Shown in pieces: positions 1-8,122 of a stretch of 21,942 nucleotides of DNA; position 1 is the first letter of the stretch, and each line of letters starts with the position of its first letter. The notes beneath the pieces are model-generated. The model had not been told where the DNA came from, made no database searches, and saw nothing but the letters and a program-made list of their open reading frames with translations. The DNA is from Kiritimatiellales bacterium (lineage in GTDB: Bacteria; Verrucomicrobiota; Kiritimatiellia; Kiritimatiellales; Pontiellaceae), in assembly GCA_030625905.1 (NCBI GenBank), contig DAOUQA010000005.1:1-21942 (forward strand). Reading direction: 5' to 3'. The translations under genes and the position numbers were made by a program.

Positions 1-1118
1 AAGAAGCTGCGCTTGAAGCCGGCGAGGACGAGGTCGCGGAACTGGCTGTCGGTGAGGTCGAGGTACTGAGTGCAGAGCAGGAGCTCGTTGGTGACGCTGG
101 TGTGCGAGACGAGGCGGTTGTCGGTGCTGATGCTGACGGAGAGGGCGTTGTCGATCATGAGCTGGAGAGGGTGGTCTTTCAGGCTCTGGAACTCGGGAAT
201 GGTTTGCAGGTTGCTGGTGGGGCAGACCTCGATGGTAATGCGCTGGTTGGCAATGTATTCACTGAGCTGCGCGATGTAGCCGGCCTTGTCCTTGATGGAC
301 TTGAGTTTGATGGCGGCTTCGGAGAAAAGGAACGTGCCGTGGCCGATGCGGTTGGCATAGCATTCGGTGATGGCCTGGAAGATGGATTCGGGGCCGTAGG
401 CCTCGCCGGCGTGGACGGTCTTGCGCAGGAAGTTGCTGTGGGCGCATTGGAAGGCAGCCTTGTGGTGGACGGCGGGATAACCGGCCTCTTCGCCAGCAAG
501 GTCGAACCCGACAATGGGCAGGCCTTCGTCGCGGAGTTTGACGGCCTCCTTGACGAGCGCGAGGGAGGCGCGGGCATAGGAATAGCGCAATGTGGAGTTT
601 TGTCCGCGCTTGAGCAGTCGCTCGTAGTAGGGCGACATTTGCCGGTTGAAACGCCGCATGGCGCAGAGGATGATGCCGTATTCAAACGGCATGTCGGGTT
701 CATCAATGCGGGCATTTAAATGGTTTTTGGCTTTTTCCAACCCTCGGAAGACGGCGCGAACCACGCTACCGATTTCGGTGGCGTGGGTGACGTGCAGCTG
801 CGGGGCGAAGCGCACCTCGATATAGCGGACGCCCTCGGCGTGGGAATCTTCGGCCAGTTCGAACGCGGCGCGTTCAAGGTTTTCCAGAGTCTGGAGGACG
901 CCGACGGTGTAGGCAAAGCCGGCGAGATATTCGCCGAGGTCGGCGTAGCGTCCCTTGAAAACCAGTTCGTTCAGCCCGGCTTCCTCGTAGGAGGGCAGTT
1001 TGATGCCGACACTTTTTGCCATTTCGATCAGGGAGGGGAGGCGCAGCGAGCCGTCGAGGTGAAGGTGCAGATCGGTCTTGGGAATTTTTCGGATGAATTG
1101 TTCGGTAAACTTTGTCAT
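1..1118 (-). CDS. add: Adenosine deaminase (3' end outside window)
   Basis: Zinc-dependent deamination of adenosine or deoxyadenosine to inosine or deoxyinosine, in cytoplasmic purine salvage. I translated the minus strand by hand; 372 codons are open from the ATG at 1118 to the window edge, so only a short C-terminal tail is missing (family about 330-360 residues). Visible motifs are the N-terminal metal site DLHLHLDGS (His18, His20), VHAGE with His236 as metal ligand and catalytic Glu239, RIGHG with His260, and the metal-binding Asp333 in STDNRL. The residue after Asp333 is Asn, not the second Asp of the common TDD motif; from memory, actinobacterial-type enzymes share TDN. The start is the most upstream ATG that keeps the metal motif near residue 20; no strong Shine-Dalgarno is visible. 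It diverges from lplA. A related adenine or aminofutalosine deaminase cannot be fully excluded. Confidence 0.9.
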   Translation of the reverse strand, partial: MTKFTEQFIRKIPKTDLHLHLDGSLRLPSLIEMAKSVGIKLPSYEEAGLNELVFKGRYADLGEYLAGFAYTVGVLQTLENLERAAFELAEDSHAEGVRYIEVRFAPQLHVTHATEIGSVVRAVFRGLEKAKNHLNARIDEPDMPFEYGIILCAMRRFNRQMSPYYERLLKRGQNSTLRYSYARASLALVKEAVKLRDEGLPIVGFDLAGEEAGYPAVHHKAAFQCAHSNFLRKTVHAGEAYGPESIFQAITECYANRIGHGTFLFSEAAIKLKSIKDKAGYIAQLSEYIANQRITIEVCPTSNLQTIPEFQSLKDHPLQLMIDNALSVSISTDNRLVSHTSVTNELLLCTQYLDLTDSQFRDLVLAGFKRSF

Positions 1119-1175
1119 AATAATGTCAATTAAACCATGAAAGACCTGGCGCAGCAAAGTCACAACTAGAATTGA

Positions 1176-1238
1176 ATCCACAGATTACGCAGATTTGCAC
1201 AGATTCTTAAATCCGCTTAATCTGTGAAATCTGTGGAT
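1176..1238. repeat. Imperfect inverted repeat of CACAGATT units
   Basis: The intergenic space between add and lplA holds two 20-base arms, at 1176-1195 and 1219-1238, that are complementary at 18 of 20 positions. Each arm consists of near-repeats of (C)ACAGATT, and a further CACAGATT copy lies between them (1198-1205). Internal direct repetition plus overall dyad symmetry resembles a dispersed intergenic element rather than a terminator, and no U-tract follows on either strand. I cannot see other copies in this window. Confidence 0.6.
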
Positions 1239-1255
1239 GGAAAAACGAGAAGAGA

Positions 1256-2104
1256 ATGTTGATTGTTGAGTCACAGAGCTTGGATGTCTACCGGAATCTT
1301 GCGATCGAGGAATACCTGATGGAGCAGGTGGTTGATCAGGAGCCGGTGCTTTTCCTGTGGCGGAGCGACTGCGCGGTGGTGATGGGTAAGAACCAGAATC
1401 CGTGGCGCGAGTGTCGGCTGGATCTGATGTGCGACGAAGGCGTGCCGCTGGCGCGGCGCATCTCCGGCGGCGGAACGGTTTATCACGACACCGGAAACCT
1501 CAACTATTGCGTGATCGTTGACCGGGCAAAATATCGCGAGGATCAGGCCTATGGAATGGTTCTCCATGCACTGGAAACCTTTGGCATTTGCGCGGAAAAG
1601 AGCGGCAAGAGCAATCTGGGCGTGAATGGCCGCAAGTTTTCGGGCAACGCCTTTTGCTTCCGCAAGGGCAGGGCGCTGCACCACGGAACCTTGTTGCTCA
1701 ATACCGATCTGGAGCGGCTGGACCGTTATCTCGGATCCATGTTCGGTGGGATCGAAACCCGCGCCATTGCCTCGATTCCGTCGGAGGTGGTGAATCTGGG
1801 GCTGGACGTGGAAGAACTTTCGTCGGCGCTGGGGGAAAGTTTCCGGTTGCTGTATGGCGATGGCGGACTTTCAGGGCGGTCGGAAGCCGATCTCGACGAG
1901 GCGGTGCTCCAGTCCTTGCTTGAGCGGCAGGTTTCAAGCGATTGGAAATATGGAACCACGCCAGGATTTTTACTGGAACGAAACGGGGTTCGGCTGGAAG
2001 TAGCCAAGGGGAGGGTTGTGCGCGCCGAAGGCGAGGGGACGGACGACTTTGCGGGAGTACCGTTTGCCGAAGTTGCGTTTTCCCTGCTTCGCCAGATTGA
2101 CTAA
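1256..2104 (+). CDS. lplA: Lipoate-protein ligase A
   Basis: ATP-dependent attachment of lipoate (via lipoyl-AMP) to lysines of the E2 and GcvH lipoyl domains, in the cytoplasm. The 282-residue protein has the family's catalytic-domain signature RRISGGGTVYHDTGNLNY (residues 67-84) and GRKFSGNA (125-132), with Lys127 as the expected catalytic lysine, followed by HHGTLL (142-147). DWKYGTTPGF (229-238) marks the small C-terminal accessory domain, so this looks like a full-length ligase rather than a LipB or LipM transferase. A GAGAAGAG stretch a few bases upstream can act as ribosome binding site for the ATG at 1256. The HPr gene follows after 27 nt and is probably co-transcribed. Scavenging of exogenous lipoate is the likely role. 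Confidence 0.9.
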   Translation: MLIVESQSLDVYRNLAIEEYLMEQVVDQEPVLFLWRSDCAVVMGKNQNPWRECRLDLMCDEGVPLARRISGGGTVYHDTGNLNYCVIVDRAKYREDQAYGMVLHALETFGICAEKSGKSNLGVNGRKFSGNAFCFRKGRALHHGTLLLNTDLERLDRYLGSMFGGIETRAIASIPSEVVNLGLDVEELSSALGESFRLLYGDGGLSGRSEADLDEAVLQSLLERQVSSDWKYGTTPGFLLERNGVRLEVAKGRVVRAEGEGTDDFAGVPFAEVAFSLLRQID

Positions 2105-2131
2105 AGGGGCTTTCATGCCTAGGATCCCAAG

Positions 2132-2407
2132 ATGTTTGAAGCAAAGGCAATTGTTCAAAACGAGGCCGGCATTCATTGCCGTCCTTCTGCCATCCTAGTG
2201 AAGGAGGGGGGCGTCTATCCCGGCGAAATTCTCGTTACAGCGGAATCCGGAAGCTGCACGCTCACTTCGGCGTTGCAGTGCATCGTGCTGGGGTTGGAAA
2301 AGGGTGCCGAAGTCGTTATTCAGGTCACGGGTCCCGATGAAGAGGTCTTTTGTAAAAAGCTGGTTGATCTTTTTGAGTACCACTTTGATTTTCCGCCGCA
2401 GGAATAA
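2132..2407 (+). CDS. ptsH: HPr family phosphocarrier protein
   Basis: Small phosphocarrier (91 residues; HPr is usually about 85-90). The active site GIHCRPS places His15 exactly where enzyme I phosphorylates HPr; Cys replaces the usual Ala after the histidine. The regulatory region TLTSALQCIVLGLEKGAEV aligns with the classical KSIMGVMSLG..KGAE segment and keeps a serine at residue 46, the HPr kinase target in many bacteria. No enzyme I, enzyme II or HprK gene is in the window, so a role in sugar transport versus pure regulation cannot be decided here. An AGGA motif lies about 8 nt before the ATG. It sits between lplA and the aldolase gene; the aldolase has its own promoter. Confidence 0.85.
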   Translation: MFEAKAIVQNEAGIHCRPSAILVKEGGVYPGEILVTAESGSCTLTSALQCIVLGLEKGAEVVIQVTGPDEEVFCKKLVDLFEYHFDFPPQE

Positions 2408-2409
2408 AG

Positions 2410-2421
2410 CCCCGGTCGGGG
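2410..2421. other. Short GC hairpin abutting the fbaA promoter
   Basis: CCCC-GGTC-GGGG (2410-2421) can form a short stem, extendable by G·T and A-T pairs. It lies just after the HPr stop and touches the -35 box of the next promoter. No U-tract follows, so it is at best a weak terminator or an attenuating or operator dyad. Confidence 0.35.
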
Positions 2422-2449
2422 TTGACCCACAGGGCAATCTTGATATAGT
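2422..2449 (+). promoter_or_regulatory. Sigma70-type promoter for fbaA
   Basis: TTGACC (2422-2427), a 16-nt spacer and TATAGT (2444-2449) lie about 70 nt upstream of the aldolase ATG, in the space after the HPr gene. Each hexamer matches the consensus at five of six positions. Confidence 0.6.
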
Positions 2450-2518
2450 TCCCGCGAATTTTGTCAAAATTATTGGCTGAAAACGTAACAACAACCATAA
2501 ACCAAGAAGGTAGATATC

Positions 2519-3586
2519 ATGTCGAAAAAGATTCTCGATGCCGTCAAACCCGGTGTTCTCTATGGGGATGACGTACAGAAGGTTTTCCAGATTGCCAAGG
2601 AAAACAAATTTGCGTTGCCCGCCGTAAACGTGGTTGGAAGTGATTCCATTAACGGAGTACTCGAAGCCGCTGCTGCGGTCAATTCTCCGGTTATCATCCA
2701 GTTCTCCAACGGTGGCGGCGCATTCACCGCCGGCAAGGGACTGAAAAACGGAGCCGTTCTCGGCACGATCTCCGGTGCGCAGCACGTGCACACGATGGCC
2801 GAAGCCTACGGCGTTCCGGTCATCCTCCACACCGACCACGCCGCCAAGAAGCTACTGCCGTGGATCGATGCGCTGCTCGACGAAGGCGAAAAGTGGTTCG
2901 AAACCAAAGGCCGCCCGCTCTTCAGCTCCCATATGCTTGATCTCTCCGAGGAATCCCTCGAAGAAAACGTTGAGATTTCTTGCAAATACCTCGAGCGCAT
3001 GAGTAAGATTGGCATGACGCTGGAAATCGAACTCGGCTGTACCGGCGGCGAGGAAGACGGCGTGGACAACACCGACATGGACGAGTCCAAGCTTTACACC
3101 CAGCCCGCAGACGTAGCCTTTGCCTACGAAAAGATGAAGGCCATCAGCCCGGACTTCACCATCGCGGCCTCCTTCGGCAACGTACACGGCGTATACAAGC
3201 CGGGCAACGTCAAGCTGACCCCGACCATACTGCGTGATTCGCAGGTATATGTTGCCGAAAAATTCGCTACCGAAGCCCAGCCGCTCAACTTTGTGTTCCA
3301 CGGCGGATCCGGTTCCTCCCCTGAGCAAATCAAGGAGGCCATCTCCTACGGAGTCATCAAGATGAATATCGACACCGACACGCAGTGGGCTACGTGGGAA
3401 GGCATCCTCAACTTCTACAAGGCAAACGAGGGCTACCTCCAGGGGCAGCTCGGAAATCCGGAAGGTGCGGACACGCCGAACAAGAAGTTCTACGATCCGC
3501 GGGTTTGGCTCCGCAAGGGCCAGGAAAGCATGGTCGAGCGCGTCAAGCAGGCCTTCGCCGATCTCAACGCCATCGACGTCAACTAA
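2519..3586 (+). CDS. fbaA: Class II fructose-bisphosphate aldolase
   Basis: Zinc-dependent reversible cleavage of fructose-1,6-bisphosphate to dihydroxyacetone phosphate and glyceraldehyde-3-phosphate in glycolysis and gluconeogenesis. The 355-residue protein is close in length and sequence to the E. coli FbaA type (359 residues) along its whole length. Asp106 and His107 in HTDHAAKK, Glu178 in TGGEEDGVDN, His223 in NVHGVYKPGN and His261 in FHGGSGS correspond to the catalytic Asp and Zn-binding residues. The C-terminus LNAIDVN also matches that type. It has its own promoter upstream and a strong intrinsic terminator just downstream, so it is probably monocistronic and well expressed. The ATG at 2519 keeps the family N-terminus; AAGAAGG lies about 8 nt upstream. 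Confidence 0.97.
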   Translation: MSKKILDAVKPGVLYGDDVQKVFQIAKENKFALPAVNVVGSDSINGVLEAAAAVNSPVIIQFSNGGGAFTAGKGLKNGAVLGTISGAQHVHTMAEAYGVPVILHTDHAAKKLLPWIDALLDEGEKWFETKGRPLFSSHMLDLSEESLEENVEISCKYLERMSKIGMTLEIELGCTGGEEDGVDNTDMDESKLYTQPADVAFAYEKMKAISPDFTIAASFGNVHGVYKPGNVKLTPTILRDSQVYVAEKFATEAQPLNFVFHGGSGSSPEQIKEAISYGVIKMNIDTDTQWATWEGILNFYKANEGYLQGQLGNPEGADTPNKKFYDPRVWLRKGQESMVERVKQAFADLNAIDVN

Positions 3587-3606
3587 TCAACGTATGGGTT
3601 GGTTTC

Positions 3607-3636
3607 AAAAGCCGTCCTTCGGGGCGGCTTTTTGTT
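3607..3636 (+). terminator. Intrinsic terminator after fbaA
   Basis: AAAAGCCGTCC (3607-3617), a TTCG tetraloop and GGGCGGCTTTTT form an 11-bp stem with one G·U pair. The T-run continues to TTTTTGTTT. It lies 20 nt after the aldolase stop. Confidence 0.85.
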
Positions 3637-3657
3637 TGCCCGGCAAAGCCGGCAAAC
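3634..3657. repeat. Second intergenic hairpin
   Basis: GTTTGCC (3634-3640) pairs with GGCAAAC (3651-3657), and the inner CGGC-AAA-GCCG also pairs with a single bulged base. It immediately follows the fbaA terminator and has no U-tract, so it looks like a REP-like or processing element rather than a second terminator. Confidence 0.5.
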
Positions 3658-3714
3658 CCAGTCGCTTGAAAGAAAGCGGCAACACCCCGTCCGAGGCAAG
3701 AGGCCTCAACTACA

Positions 3715-3743
3715 TTGACACCCCGCCCGGCAAACACTAGTTT
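3715..3743 (+). promoter_or_regulatory. Sigma70-type promoter for acnB
   Basis: A perfect TTGACA (3715-3720), a 17-nt spacer and TAGTTT (3738-3743) end 34 nt before the acnB ATG. AAAGGA upstream of that ATG is a good ribosome binding site. Confidence 0.6.
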
Positions 3744-3777
3744 TCCCGCGGCTTCCACTTAACGAAAGGATATTCGA

Positions 3778-6336
3778 ATGAGTCAATTTTTTGAAGAGTA
3801 TTACGCCCATTTGGAGGAGCGTGCAAAGGACGGAATTCCGCCACTTGCGCTGAGTAAGGAACAGATAGTGGAAGTGATCGGGCTACTGAAGAATCCGCCG
3901 GCCGGGAAAGAGGCCGATCTGGTGGAGCTGATTACCAACCGCGTGAATCCGGGGGTTGATCCGGCGGCGCAGGTGAAGGCCGAATTCCTGTTTAAAGTTG
4001 CGCATGGCGAGGAATCGACTCCCCTAATTACGGCGGAGCGTGCTGTTGAACTGCTGGGAACCATGGTCGGAGGATACAACCTCGATGGACTGATCAGGCT
4101 GGTTGAAGAGCAGGGGGAACTTACTGGCACCGCTGCAACGGCTCTGAAAAACATTGTTCTTTCGGTAAACCGTTTTGAAGAGGTTCAGGCACTGGCTGAA
4201 AGTGGAAACGATGCGGCGAAGGACATTCTGGTTTCCTGGGCGAACGGGGAGTGGTTTACATCGATGCCGGAGGTCGCCGAAGAGATTGAAACGGTAGTAT
4301 ATAAGGTTGACGGAGAGATCAATACCGACGATTTTTCCCCCGCCTCGCATGCATTTACCCGCGCCGATATTCCGTTGCACTCGACCTGCATGGGCGGAAC
4401 GCTGTTTCCGAACGGCTCGCAGGAAATTGCCGAACTGAAAGAGAAGACCCGCCTGCCGGTTACCTTTGTCGGCGACGTGGTCGGCACCGGGTCTTCCCGG
4501 AAGTCGGCGTGTAATTCGTTGCTCTGGCATATTGGCGACGACATTCCGTGCATCCCGAACAAGCGCCGCGGCGGAGTGATTATCGGTACCACCATTGCAC
4601 CGATCTTTTTTAATACGGCAGAGGATTCGGGGGCGCTTCCGATCCAGGCCGATGTGACCAAACTTGCTACCGGCATGGTCATCAAAGTATATCCGGCAAA
4701 AGGTCTGATTACAGAGGCTGACGGCAACGAAATCACAAGCTATCCGGTTAAGCCCGATACCCTTCTTGACGAATACCGCGCCGGCGGACGTGTTCCGCTG
4801 ATTATCGGCAAACAGCTGACCGAGAAGGCACGTGCGGCGATGGGAATGAGTCCCCTCGAAGAATCGGGGATTTTTGTAATTCCGAATAATCCACACCCGG
4901 TAGCCGGGCAGGGATATACGCTGGCCCAGAAGATGGTTGGCAAGGCCTGCGGCGTGGAGGGGATTCTGCCCGGTACATCATGCCTGCCGAAAATGACGAC
5001 CGTCGGGTCTCAGGACACCACCGGGCCGATGACCGCCGGTGAAATCACCGAGCTGGCCTGCCTGAAGTTCAATGCCGATCTTGTGATGCAGTCGTTCTGC
5101 CACACGGCGGCCTATCCGAAGCCGACCGACGTGATCACGCACGCGACGCTTCCCGACTACATTATGGACCGCAAGGGGGTATCGTTGCGTCCCGGTGACG
5201 GAGTGATCCACTCGTGGCTCAACCGTCTGCTGGTACCGGATACCGTCGGTACCGGTGGTGACTCGCACACCCGTTTCCCGATGGGAATCTCGTTTCCTGC
5301 CGGATCGGGGCTGGTTGCGTTTGCGGCGGCTCTCGCTGTGATGCCGCTCGATATGCCGGAATCCGTACTGGTTCGTTTTAAAGGGGAGCTACAGCCGGGG
5401 GTCACACTGCGCGACATCGTCAACGCCATTCCGTATCAGGCCATTCAGGAAGGACTGCTGACGGTTGAAAAGAAGAACAAGAAAAATGTCTTTGCGGGTC
5501 GTATCCTTGAGATGGAAGGACTGCCGGATCTGAAAGTTGAGCAGGCATTCGAATTGACTGATGCCGCCGCTGAACGCTCTGCCGCAGCGGCAAGCATTAA
5601 GCTCGGCCGTGAATCGATCGTTGAATACCTGCGGTCGAATGTCACCCTGATGAAAGAGATGATCAAGGGCGGCTACGGCGATGCCGATACGCTGGAAAAA
5701 CGGATTGAAGATGTGAGCGAGTGGATTGAAAACGGTGTGCTGATGAGCGCCGATGAAAATGCCGAATATGCGGCGGTCATCGAAATTAATCTGAATGAAA
5801 TCACGGAGCCGATTCTCTGCTGCCCGAACGATCCGGATGATGTGAAGAAACTATCCGAGGTGCAGGGCGCAAAAATCGACGAGGTATTTATCGGAAGCTG
5901 CATGACCAACATTGGCCATTTCCGTGCGGCCGGCGAAGTGCTCGATGGCGAGGGGTTCGCCCATGTGAATCTGTGGATCTGCCCGCCGACGAAGATGGAT
6001 CAGGCTCAGCTAAAGAAAGAGGGCTATTTTTCTAAATTCAGTGCGGCCGGTGCGCGGATTGAGATCCCGGGCTGCTCGCTCTGCATGGGCAACCAGGCGC
6101 GCGTAAAAGACAACGCCGTTGTCTTCTCGACCTCGACGCGCAACTTTAACAACCGCTTGGGAACCGGAGCTCAGGTGTACCTTGGCTCGGCGGAGCTAGC
6201 ATCGGTTGTGGCGCTTAAGGGCGAACTGCCGACCCCGGCCGAGTACGTCGGGATTGTCGGACCCAAGCTGGAAGGCAAAAAAGACGACATCTATAAATAT
6301 CTCAACTTCGACCAGATGACGGGGTTCTCGGTGTAG
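3778..6336 (+). CDS. acnB: Aconitate hydratase B
   Basis: Interconverts citrate and isocitrate through cis-aconitate in the TCA cycle; enzymes of this type also act as 2-methylisocitrate dehydratase. The 852-residue protein matches AcnB (E. coli 865 residues) rather than AcnA. It has an N-terminal helical HEAT-like region from residue 1 to about 160, then the swivelling domain (EINTDDFSPASHAF and the substrate-binding GDVVGTGSSRKSACNS), then the catalytic core. The [4Fe-4S] ligands are Cys708 (GSCMTN), Cys766 and Cys769 (GCSLCMGNQ), within three residues of the E. coli positions. AcnB also binds RNA in E. coli when the cluster is lost; whether that holds here is unknown. AAAGGA sits about 8 nt before the ATG. 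A short inverted repeat begins 4 nt after the stop. Confidence 0.97.
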   Translation: MSQFFEEYYAHLEERAKDGIPPLALSKEQIVEVIGLLKNPPAGKEADLVELITNRVNPGVDPAAQVKAEFLFKVAHGEESTPLITAERAVELLGTMVGGYNLDGLIRLVEEQGELTGTAATALKNIVLSVNRFEEVQALAESGNDAAKDILVSWANGEWFTSMPEVAEEIETVVYKVDGEINTDDFSPASHAFTRADIPLHSTCMGGTLFPNGSQEIAELKEKTRLPVTFVGDVVGTGSSRKSACNSLLWHIGDDIPCIPNKRRGGVIIGTTIAPIFFNTAEDSGALPIQADVTKLATGMVIKVYPAKGLITEADGNEITSYPVKPDTLLDEYRAGGRVPLIIGKQLTEKARAAMGMSPLEESGIFVIPNNPHPVAGQGYTLAQKMVGKACGVEGILPGTSCLPKMTTVGSQDTTGPMTAGEITELACLKFNADLVMQSFCHTAAYPKPTDVITHATLPDYIMDRKGVSLRPGDGVIHSWLNRLLVPDTVGTGGDSHTRFPMGISFPAGSGLVAFAAALAVMPLDMPESVLVRFKGELQPGVTLRDIVNAIPYQAIQEGLLTVEKKNKKNVFAGRILEMEGLPDLKVEQAFELTDAAAERSAAAASIKLGRESIVEYLRSNVTLMKEMIKGGYGDADTLEKRIEDVSEWIENGVLMSADENAEYAAVIEINLNEITEPILCCPNDPDDVKKLSEVQGAKIDEVFIGSCMTNIGHFRAAGEVLDGEGFAHVNLWICPPTKMDQAQLKKEGYFSKFSAAGARIEIPGCSLCMGNQARVKDNAVVFSTSTRNFNNRLGTGAQVYLGSAELASVVALKGELPTPAEYVGIVGPKLEGKKDDIYKYLNFDQMTGFSV

Positions 6337-6340
6337 GAAT

Positions 6341-6378
6341 GAGCGTCCCGCTCGTTTAAGCAAGCGAGACGCTTGCTC
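6341..6378. repeat. Inverted repeat element between acnB and deoC
   Basis: GCGTCCCGCTCG (6343-6354) and CAAGCGAGACGC (6361-6372) are complementary at 10 of 12 positions around a TTTAAG loop, with outer GAGC/GCTC pairs. It lies 4 nt after the acnB stop. There is no U-tract, and the GAGCG/AAGCG character looks like a dispersed REP-like unit. Confidence 0.5.
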
Positions 6379-6430
6379 TACTCTTGAAAGAACGGCGGTA
6401 CGTAATACCTCTTGCAGAAACGTATGGGTA

Positions 6431-6451
6431 TTTTCTCGTGTAGCGAGAAAA
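6431..6451. terminator. Hairpin between convergent acnB and deoC
   Basis: TTTTCTCG (6431-6438), loop TGTAG and CGAGAAAA (6444-6451) give an 8-bp perfect stem between two convergent genes. The T-rich and A-rich arms could let it work as a bidirectional terminator, though no separate U-tract extends past the stem. Confidence 0.45.
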
Positions 6452-6469
6452 GTAAAGTGTAGAGATCGC

Positions 6470-7156
6470 CTAGTAGTCGCTTTTAGCCGTACCGCCATCG
6501 AGCACGGTGGGGGTGGCACCGATGCCAAGGCGGGTGGCGCCTTGCTCGAGGTAGGCCACGGCCTGTTCCCATGTGCGGATACCGCCGGAGGCCTTGATGC
6601 CCATTTTCCCGCCGACGGTTTTGACCATGATGTCGATAATTTCCGGCGTGGCGGAGGAGGGGCCGAACCCGGTGGAGGTCTTGACGAAATCGGCACCAGC
6701 CTCTAGCGACAGTTCGCAGGCTTTGACAACTTGTTCCAGTGTTAGGAAGCAGCTTTCCTGAATGACCTTCACCGCTACGCCGCTGGCATGGGCTGCGTCG
6801 ACGACGGCTTTGATATCGTTGCGGACATGATCGAGGTTGCCGGAAAGAAACCGGCCAATGTTCATGACCATGTCGATTTCGTCAACACCGTCGGCGATGG
6901 CCTGTTTGGCCTGGAATACCTTGGTTGCGGTGGTGTCCGCGCCGTGGGGAAAGCTTAGGACGCAGGAGGCCATGACGGGGGAACCCTTCAGCAGTCGGGC
7001 CGCAAGCTTGATATCGCATGGGCGCACACACATGCTGGCTACACCGCGCTCGACGCACATGGCTGCGTTTTCCCGTACATCGTCCTCGGTCTGGTTGGGT
7101 TTCAACACCGCATGGTCAACCTTCGAGGCCACTTCCTGAAGCGTGTATTTGCACAT
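6470..7156 (-). CDS. deoC: Deoxyribose-phosphate aldolase
   Basis: Cleaves 2-deoxyribose-5-phosphate to acetaldehyde and glyceraldehyde-3-phosphate in deoxynucleoside catabolism. The 228-residue length is typical of the short bacterial DERA type. The Schiff-base lysine is Lys159 in DFVKTSTGFG, the second active-site lysine Lys188 in GIKASGGIR, and Asp95 in VDEIDMVMNIG completes the triad. The C-terminal GATRLGIGAT phosphate-binding strand is present. It is the last of seven minus-strand genes, 60 nt after the DUF1189 gene, and converges on acnB. The ATG at 7156 gives the normal N-terminus; the ribosome binding site is weak (CTGGGC). Confidence 0.95.
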   Translation of the reverse strand: MCKYTLQEVASKVDHAVLKPNQTEDDVRENAAMCVERGVASMCVRPCDIKLAARLLKGSPVMASCVLSFPHGADTTATKVFQAKQAIADGVDEIDMVMNIGRFLSGNLDHVRNDIKAVVDAAHASGVAVKVIQESCFLTLEQVVKACELSLEAGADFVKTSTGFGPSSATPEIIDIMVKTVGGKMGIKASGGIRTWEQAVAYLEQGATRLGIGATPTVLDGGTAKSDY

Positions 7157-7216
7157 GCCCAGAAAGATAGCGCGGGTTGTGTTGGGGATTCAATGCCGGG
7201 GAGGAGGAAATTCGGG

Positions 7217-8059
7217 CTAGGCCGCATGGCTATGGCGTTTGACAGGATCCTCTTCGAGAAGACTGGTGAGCCTGAGCGTGGTGACTTGCTCTTCTTCCGC
7301 CGGCTTGGAGCAGGAGATGATGCCGACCAGCAGATAGAGTAGCGTTACCACACCATAGATCAGACCCGGAATGGCTTGCCTCATGGCGATGGATGCGGCG
7401 ATCAGTATGATCGAGGGTGTGGCGGCGGCGGCCGCGATGCGCAAGACTCCAGGAAACTTGAGTGAACTGTGCATCATGGATGAAAGGATCAAACCTACAA
7501 TGGCGACCAATAGCATGAGCAGTACGGTAAAGATGTAGGAGAGGAGCAGGAAGATTCCATACGAAAGCGGTGCCAAGGAATTCTTGGTCATTTGAATCCA
7601 CTGGTTGGCAATGTGCTTGTTAAAGTGGAAATCCGAAATCTGCGCAAGGTTCAGTGTGTTGAATTGTTTCTTTCCGCGACGGATAATCAGATCGGTTTCC
7701 GTTAGCAGGGCCACGACCCCATCATTGTCGATGTAGTTCATGCTGCCGGTCGTATCAATGATGGCCGCAACCGTTCCATCCTTCCTTTTAATGTAGAGGG
7801 GTTCTTGTTGATCGACCTTAACCTGTCCATCCTCGATATGAATCTCGGGCAACTGGTTGATGATTTGCATCTGATTGCTATCCAGCGACTGGAGCATATC
7901 CTTCCGCAGGCTGAGTGTGGGGGGGATCCAGCAGATGGCGAGCAGGAGGAACAGGTAGGTCATGTTCGCCCCTTTCCAGTTGTGGCCGACATCGCGATAG
8001 AGCCGTTTTGAGAAAAACGACAATAGCGGCAAGTGAAGAATGCTGTACTTCTTGTTCAT
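7217..8059 (-). CDS. DUF1189-like membrane protein
   Basis: Function unknown. The 280-residue protein starts with a cytoplasmic segment rich in Phe, Lys and Arg (SFFSKRLYRDVGHNWKG), which together with the overall layout resembles the DUF1189 family. One membrane helix (about 33-49) is followed by a 110-residue, probably extracytoplasmic, region, then three hydrophobic segments (about 164-194, 205-226, 230-250) and a charged cytoplasmic tail containing EEE and RHSH. There are no catalytic motifs that I recognise. It lies between the ABM-fold protein and deoC on the same strand and may share a transcript with deoC (60-nt gap). The family match is from memory of its N-terminal pattern. Confidence 0.7.
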   Translation of the reverse strand: MNKKYSILHLPLLSFFSKRLYRDVGHNWKGANMTYLFLLLAICWIPPTLSLRKDMLQSLDSNQMQIINQLPEIHIEDGQVKVDQQEPLYIKRKDGTVAAIIDTTGSMNYIDNDGVVALLTETDLIIRRGKKQFNTLNLAQISDFHFNKHIANQWIQMTKNSLAPLSYGIFLLLSYIFTVLLMLLVAIVGLILSSMMHSSLKFPGVLRIAAAAATPSIILIAASIAMRQAIPGLIYGVVTLLYLLVGIISCSKPAEEEQVTTLRLTSLLEEDPVKRHSHAA

Positions 8060-8122
8060 AAGGACAAGATGAATAGCAAGTTTGATGCCGAGTATTGAGG
8101 ATATGCCTTTTTAGGGTGGATT

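Noticed and set aside
102..719. Plus-strand ORF of 205 codons over the adenosine deaminase gene
   Set aside because: The opposite strand carries all ADA metal and catalytic motifs in one continuous frame; this is a high-GC shadow.
4024..4896. Long minus-strand ORF inside acnB
   Set aside because: acnB is full length with all Fe-S cysteines; the antisense frame has no recognisable domain.
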